Assembly: GCA_043738625.1 (NCBI GenBank)
Contig: JAYUFR010000138.1
Coordinates: forward strand, 1-5,224
Length of the DNA: 5,224 nucleotides
Direction of reading: 5' to 3'
DNA from: JANYCD01 sp043738625
GTDB lineage: Bacteria > Pseudomonadota > Gammaproteobacteria > Burkholderiales > Rhodocyclaceae
Both the position numbers and the translations under genes were made by a program. Below, piece after piece: positions 1-4,547 of this stretch. The notes below the pieces were generated by a model. It was not told the DNA's origin, made no database searches, and saw only the letters and a list, made by a program, of their open reading frames with translations. How positions within the stretch are numbered: position 1 is the stretch's first letter; the number at the start of each line of letters is the position of its first letter.

Positions 1-122
1 TCAACGCCTGTTGCGCTGAACACGATGCCACTGATTCCGGCGATTTTTCCTTCAACCGCGTAGAGCAACAACGCCGAAGCACCAATGAGCATGCCGCCAA
101 ACAACGCCAAGACCAGGTTCAT
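1..122 (-). CDS. YeeE/YedE-family membrane protein, 5' part only
   Basis: Only the first 40 codons are inside the window; the gene continues past base 1. The peptide starts MNLVLALFGGMLIGASALLL and continues with YAVEGKIAGISGIVFSATGV. This matches the N-terminus of YeeE/YedE (DUF395) proteins: a first hydrophobic helix with a GGMLIGASA motif, then a short loop with G-K-I-AGISGIV leading into the next helix. The family includes inner-membrane thiosulfate/sulfur-compound transporters and is often found near persulfide-metabolising genes. The ATG is preceded by a strong AAGGAGG seven bases upstream, which fixes the start. The gene is divergent from the CsoR-type regulator, and its leader lies directly beside the regulator's putative operator, so the two are probably co-regulated. 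Family assignment rests on about 40 residues, and the substrate is inferred. Confidence 0.72.
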   Translation of the reverse strand, partial: MNLVLALFGGMLIGASALLLYAVEGKIAGISGIVFSATGV

Positions 123-134
123 GTTTATTCCTCC

Positions 135-163
135 TTGATACCATACCCCCTATGGTATATAAT
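135..163 (+). promoter_or_regulatory. Sigma70-type promoter of the csoR-tauE-pdo operon
   Basis: TTGATA at 135-140 and a perfect TATAAT at 158-163 are separated by 17 bases, the ideal spacing. They lie 30 bases upstream of the regulator's ATG. The spacer is filled by the inverted repeat listed separately, so a repressor bound there would block RNA polymerase. The strong consensus suggests high expression when derepressed. No equally good promoter is visible for the divergent minus-strand gene. A TTGCAA at 175-180 (read on the minus strand) followed by TATACC 15 bases further on is only a weak candidate. Confidence 0.75.
138..158. promoter_or_regulatory. CsoR/CstR-family operator (inverted repeat with C5 centre)
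   Basis: The half-sites ATACCATA (138-145) and TATGGTAT (151-158) are perfect reverse complements separated by CCCCC (146-150). An AT-rich inverted repeat flanking a G/C tract is the known operator type of CsoR-family regulators (FrmR, RcnR, CstR and CsoR sites share this design). It lies between the -35 and -10 elements of the operon promoter and 16 bases from the divergent yeeE-like start. Autoregulation by the adjacent CsoR-family gene is inferred. Confidence 0.78.
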
Positions 164-192
164 GAAGTCTGGTTTTGCAACAGAGGATTGCC

Positions 193-465
193 ATGTCGGA
201 TTGGGACGAAAGCAAAACGCGGGTGTTGTCGCGTCTGAAACGGGCTGAAGGTCAGGTGCGCGCGGTGATCGGCATGGTCGAGCGCGAGGACGATTGCGAG
301 CATGTCATCCAGCAGATGGCCGCCGTCCGCAAGGCGCTTGATCGCGCTTTCTACGACATGATCGCCTGCCTTTCCCATCGCGAACTGATGGAGGCCGGCA
401 TCAAACAGGGTCCGGCGTTGAAGCGCCTGGAAAAAATCACCGACCTGCTGGCGCGATACGGATAA
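193..465 (+). CDS. CsoR/FrmR/CstR-family repressor (DUF156), probably persulfide-responsive
   Basis: A 90-residue all-helical DNA-binding repressor. Family hallmarks are visible: R14-L-K-R-A-E-G-Q-V near the N-terminus, C35 in a D-C-x-x-V-I-Q-Q segment, and A-A-V-R-K-A-L-D. C35 is the conserved first ligand/thiol of the family. By ungapped alignment to CsoR, CstR and FrmR, the His/Cys positions 25 and 29 residues further on are here L60 and E64; the only other cysteine is C59. A complete Cu(I) or Ni/Co site is therefore missing, and a thiol-based persulfide sensor is more likely given TauE and persulfide dioxygenase downstream. The ATG at 193 has AGAGGA five bases upstream. An in-frame TTG at 175 is longer but has no Shine-Dalgarno. 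The stop is three bases before tauE, suggesting translational coupling. Confidence 0.88.
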   Translation: MSDWDESKTRVLSRLKRAEGQVRAVIGMVEREDDCEHVIQQMAAVRKALDRAFYDMIACLSHRELMEAGIKQGPALKRLEKITDLLARYG

Positions 466-468
466 AGC

Positions 469-1299
469 ATGAGCATCCTGCTCGGCGTGATTGTCGGCAT
501 GGTGCTGGGGCTCACCGGTGCGGGCGGTTCCATCTTTGCCGTGCCTTTGTTGATGGCGGGTCTCGGCTGGTCAATCACGCAGGCGTCCACGGTTTCGCTG
601 CTGGCGGTTGCGGTGGCCGCCGCGGTAGGCGCATGGATGGCCTGGCGCCACAGTTATGTGCGCTATCGCGCTGCCTTGCTGATGGCAGGTGCAGGCGTGC
701 TATTTGCACCCGCAGGCATCCACGTCGCGAATGGATTGCAAGCGTCTGTCTTGACCATGATATTTGCGGTGGTTCTGGCGATCGTCGCGGCGCGCATGTT
801 CTATATGGCCGTGTATTCGAAAGCCGATGCCGCCGTGGTGCGCGCGACCGTGGCGGGCGAGGGCGCATCTGCTCCCGGCAAAATCTGCAAAGTTAATCCC
901 GCCACCGGACGCTTGATTTGGACCTGGCCGGTGACGATGACGCTAGGACTGATCGGTGCGGTGACCGGCTTTCTCTCCGGCCTGCTTGGTGTTGGCGGTG
1001 GCTTCGTGATCGTGCCCGCACTGCGTGCCACGTCACCACTTTCGATGCACTCTGCGGTGGCCACTTCGCTGATGGCGATTGCCCTGACCAGCATGGGGAC
1101 CGTGATCAGCGGGCTGATTCAGGGACGCGCCCTGCCGCTGGCAGTGGCGTTGCCCTTTGTCGCCGGGGCCGTGATCGGCATGGTGTTGGGGCGCCTGGTG
1201 GCGCCGCGTATTGCCGGGCCCCGTCTACAGCAAGGTTTCGCCCTCATGGCGATGATTGTTTCACTGGGCATGGCCGCCCATTCGGCGGCTTGGATATGA
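469..1299 (+). CDS. tauE: TauE/SafE-family sulfite/sulfur anion exporter
   Basis: A 276-residue polytopic inner-membrane protein of the TauE/SafE (formerly DUF81) family, which exports sulfite, sulfoacetate or related anions. The internal duplication typical of the family is clear: G14-L-T-G-A-G-G-S with a following V-P-L-L in the first half, and G167-F-L-S-G-L-L-G-V-G-G-G with V-I-V-P in the second. Hydrophobic segments fall at about residues 2-30, 40-58, 67-88, 92-115, 154-184, 196-218, 222-246 and 254-274. A hydrophilic loop at about 117-150 separates the halves and holds the only cysteine, C140. Length is normal for the family. The start lies three bases after the regulator stop with only a weak Shine-Dalgarno, so translation is probably coupled. 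In this operon it likely removes sulfite made by the persulfide dioxygenase; the exact substrate is inferred. Confidence 0.9.
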   Translation: MSILLGVIVGMVLGLTGAGGSIFAVPLLMAGLGWSITQASTVSLLAVAVAAAVGAWMAWRHSYVRYRAALLMAGAGVLFAPAGIHVANGLQASVLTMIFAVVLAIVAARMFYMAVYSKADAAVVRATVAGEGASAPGKICKVNPATGRLIWTWPVTMTLGLIGAVTGFLSGLLGVGGGFVIVPALRATSPLSMHSAVATSLMAIALTSMGTVISGLIQGRALPLAVALPFVAGAVIGMVLGRLVAPRIAGPRLQQGFALMAMIVSLGMAAHSAAWI

Positions 1300-1311
1300 A
1301 AGGACAGCAGC

Positions 1312-2007
1312 ATGATATTCCGACAATTGTTTGATCAGGCAAGCGGTACCTATACTTACTTGATTGGTTCCCGCCCGGGCGGCGAGGCGTTGTTGATTGA
1401 TCCGGTCAAGGAACATACGGAAACCTATCTCTCGCTGGTCGAGCAGTTGGGACTCAAGCTGGTGATCGCCATCGATACCCACACCCATGCCGATCACATC
1501 ACCGCCCTTGGCGATCTGCGCACGCGCAGCGGATGCGTCACCATGATGGGCGAACGCACCCATGCCGAGTGTGTCTCGACCCAGTTCCATGATGGTGAGT
1601 TGATCAACCTCGACGGCTTGAAACTACGCGCGTTGTACACCCCGGGCCATACCGATGAATCATTCAGCCTGGTGATGGATGACCGCGTGTTTACAGGCGA
1701 CGCTCTTTTGATCCGCGGCACGGGGCGCACCGACTTTCAGAATGGCGACGCGCGCGCCGGCTACGATTCCATCTTTAACAAATTACTGCGCCTGCCTGAC
1801 GCGACCTTTGTTTATCCAGGCCACGATTACAAGGGCTGGACTGTGTCCACCATCGCCGAAGAGCGCCGCTTCAATCCGCGCCTACAGGTGAAGTCGGCCG
1901 ATGAATACGCCGAGTTGATGGCCGGATTGCACTTGCCGAGCCCGAAATTAATGGACATCGCAGTTCCCGCCAACCTGGCTTGCGGCAAAACCGTCCCGTT
2001 GCACTAG
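1312..2007 (+). CDS. Persulfide dioxygenase, ETHE1-like metallo-beta-lactamase fold
   Basis: A 231-residue soluble metallo-beta-lactamase-fold enzyme of the ETHE1 / persulfide dioxygenase group, which uses one Fe(II) to oxidise glutathione persulfide (or a similar low-molecular-weight persulfide) to sulfite. The metal-binding set is complete: H57-T-H-A-D-H62, H113 in TPGHT, D130 in FTGD, and H171 in YPGHD. The GRTDFQ motif (138-143), typical of ETHE1 enzymes rather than glyoxalase II, is present. The C-terminus is of the A-V-P-A-N-L-x-C-G type seen in bacterial members. There is no fused rhodanese domain. AAAGGA seven bases before the ATG supports the start, and the gene begins 12 bases after tauE. 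It is the metabolic core of the operon: the product, sulfite, is the likely substrate of the exporter upstream. It could use CoA or another thiol persulfide instead of glutathione persulfide. Confidence 0.93.
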   Translation: MIFRQLFDQASGTYTYLIGSRPGGEALLIDPVKEHTETYLSLVEQLGLKLVIAIDTHTHADHITALGDLRTRSGCVTMMGERTHAECVSTQFHDGELINLDGLKLRALYTPGHTDESFSLVMDDRVFTGDALLIRGTGRTDFQNGDARAGYDSIFNKLLRLPDATFVYPGHDYKGWTVSTIAEERRFNPRLQVKSADEYAELMAGLHLPSPKLMDIAVPANLACGKTVPLH

Positions 2008-2055
2008 CACCATGGGGCACTGCTGGTTTAGTAGTATAAAAATCAACGGCTGGCA

Positions 2056-2250
2056 CTAGTACCCAGTCAGCAAGCGAGGTTGTTGTTGCCGGGATGTGCC
2101 GGATTGTGCCGTCGTGTGCAATCCGATTGACGAACCGGACTGCGCCCCGGCGCGTTCGCGCTGCTTGCGCTCATTCGCTTTCTTGAGTTCGATCAACAGC
2201 GCGAGATCATCTGCCAAAGCCTGCAAGTTTTTGTATTCCGATCGGTTCAT
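2056..2250 (-). CDS. Small hypothetical protein, charged helix plus Q/S/T-rich tail
   Basis: I do not recognise this 64-residue protein. Residues 1-33 look like an amphipathic, possibly coiled-coil helix with regular leucines (L9, L12, L16, L18, L19, L22) followed by a very basic and acidic run, KKANERKQRER (23-33). Residues 34-64 are low-complexity, rich in G, S, T and Q (a QQQ run at 55-57), and probably disordered. There is no signal peptide, membrane segment or cysteine. Evidence that it is real: AAAGGAG six bases before the ATG, a clean reading frame with codon use like its neighbours, and a position free of any other plausible gene. It is convergent with the dioxygenase gene, with 48 bases between the stops. 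A stem-loop lies in its leader. Function unknown; a small nucleic-acid- or protein-binding factor is possible but not shown. Confidence 0.62.
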   Translation of the reverse strand: MNRSEYKNLQALADDLALLIELKKANERKQRERAGAQSGSSIGLHTTAQSGTSRQQQPRLLTGY

Positions 2251-2573
2251 GGTGTTCTCCTTTCAAAGACCATCGCCGTTGAGCGGCGATATGCCTTGAA
2301 GTTTTTGCAATAGCCATGCCACTTCCCTGCGGTGTTGATTAATCAGTTACTTGGAAGAGTTACCCGCGAATTTTCATTTGCCATGAAATCAAAATCTGTC
2401 GCCACACCCCGACAACGCGTCCGCAGCAGCAATCCAAGGGTTTGATTTTGTGCATTTCGCACTGTCTCGGAAGAGAGACGTTTGTACAACGACCGACACC
2501 ATCAATTTCTCTTCCGCATTCGTTTGCCTTGTTGAACTTTCTCTTCGTGCTTCTGGCCGCATGGCCCCGAGCA
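2251..2573. other. Stretch without a convincing gene
   Basis: About 320 bases between the small minus-strand gene and the LysR remnant. Apart from the stem-loop at 2272-2290, it holds only a 10-bp palindrome TGATTAATCA (2336-2345) and a very small hairpin at 2450-2462. The reading frames crossing it on both strands have no family motif, no good ribosome binding site and irregular composition. The part from about 2340 to 2530 is more AT-rich than the surrounding genes. It may contain the promoter of the 64-aa gene, but I see no clear -35/-10 pair. It may also hold decayed remains of the 3' part of the LysR gene beyond recognition. Confidence 0.5.
2272..2290 (-). repeat. Stem-loop in the leader of the small minus-strand gene
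   Basis: ATCGCCG (2272-2278) and CGGCGAT (2284-2290) form a perfect 7-bp, GC-rich stem with a 5-base loop. On the minus strand it sits about 10 bases upstream of the AAAGGAG of the 64-aa gene, so it may lie in that gene's 5' leader and affect mRNA stability or access of the ribosome. It lacks a directly following T-run in either direction, so it is not a typical intrinsic terminator. Confidence 0.5.
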
Positions 2574-2705
2574 TTCTGCCGGCATCGGGCCGAACACAAC
2601 CATGGCCAGATCGCCCGGCATCGACACGCGCAGCCGTCCGCTCGGTTCAATCTGGCGGTGTTGTGCCAGTAGAGTTGCGGCGTCCACTTCGGCGACGACC
2701 TGGTG
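2574..2705 (-). pseudogene. LysR-type regulator, internal fragment
   Basis: About 44 codons on the minus strand read HQVVAEVDAATLLAQ, then EPSGRLRVSMPGDLAMVVFGP and MPAE. This is the linker helix and start of the effector-binding domain of a LysR-type regulator: the E-PSGRLRVS-P motif followed by a (M/L)V-FGPM(L)AE helix is characteristic. The N-terminal helix-turn-helix (about the first 70-75 residues) is missing, because at about 2706 the sequence passes into azoR on the other strand. The C-terminal two thirds are also missing; after residue E44 of the fragment no LysR similarity remains. It cannot make a regulator. LysR genes are commonly divergent from azoR-pirin pairs, which agrees with its position and strand. 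Identification is from motif memory, not a search. Confidence 0.6.
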
Positions 2706-2713
2706 AGCTGCTC

Positions 2714-3177
2714 CATCCGGTGCCCGACGAGTCCGCGCTGCAAGCCTTGTTCACCCCGGCCGGGCAGCGCACTGCCGAGCAGACTGTTCGCGTCGCACTC
2801 GACGATGCATTGATCGCCGAACTCCAGGCCGCCGATGTTGTGGTGTTGGGGTGCCGATGTACAACTTCAGTGTGCCCGCACCGTTGAAAAACTGGATGGA
2901 TGCCATTGCCCGCGCGCAAGTCACTTTCAAATACACCGACAAGGGTCCGGTAGAACTGCTGCAAGGCAAGAAGGTCTATGTCGCACTGACACGCGGCGGC
3001 CTCTACCGCAACACACCGAACGACAGCCAGATGCCGTATCTGAAGACGTTGTTCGCATTCTCGGCATGACCGGAGGTACAGTTCGTCTATGCGAAAAGTT
3101 TGGCCATGGGGCCGGAAGCTGAACAAGCTGCTCTGGCTTCGGCGCGCACCAAGATTGAAGAAGTCGTATCCGCCTGA
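2714..3177 (+). pseudogene. azoR: FMN-dependent NADH-azoreductase remnant, 5'-truncated and frameshifted
   Basis: Residues visible in order: HPVPDESALQALFTPAGQRT, then ALDDALIAELQAADVVVLG, VPMYNFSVPAPLKNW, TFKYTDKGPVELL, TRGGLY, and at the end FVYAKSLAMGPE with a VVSA C-terminus. These align colinearly with E. coli AzoR from about N46 to its end (PMYNF, LKN, TFRYTENGP, SRGG, FVFAEG, YGPE, IVSA). AzoR is a flavodoxin-fold quinone/azo reductase. About 45 N-terminal codons, which include part of the flavin-binding region, are absent. The frame shifts by one at the G-run 2848-2851 (one G short). A TGA at 3067 is explained by a missing G at 3063-3064 and an extra G at 3072-3073; correcting both gives F-S-G-M-T-E-V, matching the family. 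The stop at 3175-3177 is 20 bases before pirin, indicating a former azoR-pirin operon. Confidence 0.82.
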
Positions 3178-3197
3178 TTAAGGCAAAGGAGTTCGTC

Positions 3198-4085
3198 ATG
3201 ACGCCGATCACCGCAAACCTGAAGTCCGAAACCGTCACCCGTTCACGTGAAGTTGAACGCCTGATTACCGGTCAAGCCACTTCCGATGGCGCCGGCGTCA
3301 AGCTCACGCGGGTACTGACGCAAGCATTGCAGCGCCGGCTCGATCCTTTCCTGTTGCTGGATGCCTTCGGCACCGACAACCCGGATGATTACAGCGGCGG
3401 CTTTCCCAATCATCCGCATCGCGGCTTCGAGACCGTGACCTACATGATCGACGGCCGCTTGCGCCACCGCGACAGCGCTGGCCATGCAGGCCTGTTGCAA
3501 AACGGCGGCGTGCAATGGATGACGGCTGGCAGCGGCATCATCCATTCCGAGCTGCCCGAACAGGAACAAGGCCGCATGGAAGGCTTTCAGCTATGGTTGA
3601 ATCTGCCGGCGAAGGACAAGATGCGCGCACCCTGGTACCGCGACCTGCAAAGCGCGGACATCCCGCAATTCACCACCGCTGAAGGGGTAACCGTGCGCGT
3701 CGTGGCCGGCAACAGCCACGGTGTGATCGGTGCCATGCAACGCGAGGTGACGCAGCCGTTGTATCTCGATCTGCATTTCGAAGCCGGCGCGAGTTTCGCT
3801 CAAGCCTTGTCCGCGTCGTTTAACGCGTTCGTCTACGTCTACCGTGGCGAGTTGCAGATCGGTGGCCAAAGCGTGCCGCAACAACGCTTGGCCATCTTCA
3901 ACAACGCGACCGACAGTGATGGTGTGGTGTTGCGTACCAATGTGCCAACACGTGCGTTGCTGATCGCTGGCCAGCCGTTGGGCGAACCCATCGCCCAATA
4001 CGGTCCATTCGTGATGAACACGCAGCAGGAGATCGTGCAGGCGGTAGAGGATTTTCAGGCTGGCCGCTTCGCGGCGGCTGTCTGA
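3198..4085 (+). CDS. Pirin family protein (bicupin)
   Basis: A 295-residue two-domain cupin protein. The N-terminal cupin carries the pirin signature: NHPHRGFETVTY at 71-82, then Q106-W-M-T-A-G-S-G-I-I-H-S-E at 106-118. The four metal ligands of pirins, H72, H74, H116 and E118, are all present. The C-terminal cupin spans about 165-275 and ends with G-P-F-V-M-N-T, also typical. Length is normal. AAAGGAG six bases before the ATG supports the start. Pirins are cytosolic Fe-binding proteins; some have quercetin 2,3-dioxygenase activity, others act as redox sensors or enzyme partners. It lies 20 bases behind the broken azoR, with no promoter of its own visible in between, so its expression after loss of the azoR 5' region is uncertain. 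The reading frame is intact. Confidence 0.93.
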   Translation: MTPITANLKSETVTRSREVERLITGQATSDGAGVKLTRVLTQALQRRLDPFLLLDAFGTDNPDDYSGGFPNHPHRGFETVTYMIDGRLRHRDSAGHAGLLQNGGVQWMTAGSGIIHSELPEQEQGRMEGFQLWLNLPAKDKMRAPWYRDLQSADIPQFTTAEGVTVRVVAGNSHGVIGAMQREVTQPLYLDLHFEAGASFAQALSASFNAFVYVYRGELQIGGQSVPQQRLAIFNNATDSDGVVLRTNVPTRALLIAGQPLGEPIAQYGPFVMNTQQEIVQAVEDFQAGRFAAAV

Positions 4086-4100
4086 AGGCGTTGATCGCAG

Positions 4101-4429
4101 CTACAACTCGGGCAGGTCGGCCAACAGTTTGTTGAAAGACCTCCGGGTTGGCCTGTACCTCGGACAGCGTCGAGTGTCACCTCGTAAGTAGCGAAGCGTG
4201 CCGCGACTGGCGCATACATCGCATCTGCCATGGTGCGCTCGCCGCATATTAAGCGGCAGTGCGCAGGTGCTTCGCGCTCAGCCGGCAGCAAGCCGGCTTT
4301 GGGTTTGGCTTCAGCGAGGTATTCGGCGATGGCCAGGGTGTCCCACTCCTTGACACCGCCATGGGTGAGGCCAGGGACCAGAATGGAAGATGACAGCAGC
4401 AGGATTTCGGCGCGGGCATCGGCAGATGC
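4101..4429 (-). pseudogene. Glutathione S-transferase remnant with internal deletion
   Basis: On the minus strand one frame reads ADARAEILLLSSSILVPGL, THGGVKEWDTLAIAEYLAEA, GLLPAEREA, then RLICGE directly joined to RTMADAMYAPVAARFATYEV. The first part matches the end of the thioredoxin-fold domain and first helix of glutathione S-transferases (VP-L, the WD-LAIAEYL motif), and the last part matches their C-terminal helical domain (S-MADAMYAPV--RF-TY-V-LD). About 70 residues normally lie between these blocks, so an internal deletion has occurred; the join is at GGCGAG (4238-4243). The N-terminal 45-50 residues with the catalytic site are absent upstream of about 4429. Near the 3' end the frame changes at about 4168 and again at the A-run 4135-4137; after correction the peptide would end at the TAG at 4101-4103. 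It is not functional. Confidence 0.75.
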
Positions 4430-4442
4430 GCCATAACCCCAT

Positions 4443-4450
4443 GCGATAAT
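4443..4450 (+). promoter_or_regulatory. Possible extended -10 element upstream of the PHB depolymerase gene
   Basis: TGCGATAAT begins at 4442 and resembles an extended -10 (TG-n-TATAAT with one mismatch), 97 bases before the depolymerase ATG. No good -35 is seen 16-18 bases upstream. It lies just outside the recognisable GST remnant. This is a weak candidate only. Confidence 0.2.
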
Positions 4451-4469
4451 GTGGTGCACAGCAAAGGAT

Positions 4470-4495
4470 GTGCCAGGGGTCACAAACCATGGCAC
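4470..4495. repeat. Inverted repeat upstream of the PHB depolymerase gene
   Basis: GTGCCA (4470-4475) and TGGCAC (4490-4495) are perfect reverse complements 14 bases apart. They lie 53-78 bases upstream of the depolymerase start, between the GST remnant and the gene, where a regulator site would be expected. Six-base arms can arise by chance, and no factor is assigned. Confidence 0.3.
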
Positions 4496-4547
4496 GCATA
4501 TTGCGACCGGTAGCAAAGTCGCCAGCTTTCGAGAAACCCCCGACCCC

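Noticed and set aside
175..192. Longer TTG-started version of the CsoR-family gene
   Set aside because: The six extra codons have no ribosome binding site, would place the start only 12 bases from the -10 element, and are not part of the family's usual length; ATG at 193 has a good AGAGGA.
1119..1313. Minus-strand frames antisense to tauE, pdo and pirin
   Set aside because: All lie opposite genes with clear family motifs and show the composition expected of the complementary strand of GC-rich coding DNA.
2008..2055. Terminator between the dioxygenase gene and the convergent small gene
   Set aside because: I looked for a GC-rich stem followed by a T-run in both directions and found only imperfect pairing; termination may be Rho-dependent.
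2272..2290. Stem-loop as intrinsic terminator
   Set aside because: No T-run follows directly on either strand, and it lies just upstream of a start codon rather than after a gene.
2336..2345. TGATTAATCA palindrome as an operator
   Set aside because: A 10-base AT-rich palindrome is expected by chance at this scale, and no promoter or start codon is placed around it.
2360..2743. 127-codon minus-strand open frame
   Set aside because: Cysteine- and arginine-rich translation without motif or ribosome binding site; it overlaps the LysR fragment in a different frame, and the LysR frame is the one with family similarity.
2450..2887. 145-codon plus-strand frame as a complete gene
   Set aside because: Only its 3' part from about 2714 resembles AzoR; the upstream part is antisense to the LysR fragment and unassigned DNA, so the apparent long frame is a chance fusion.
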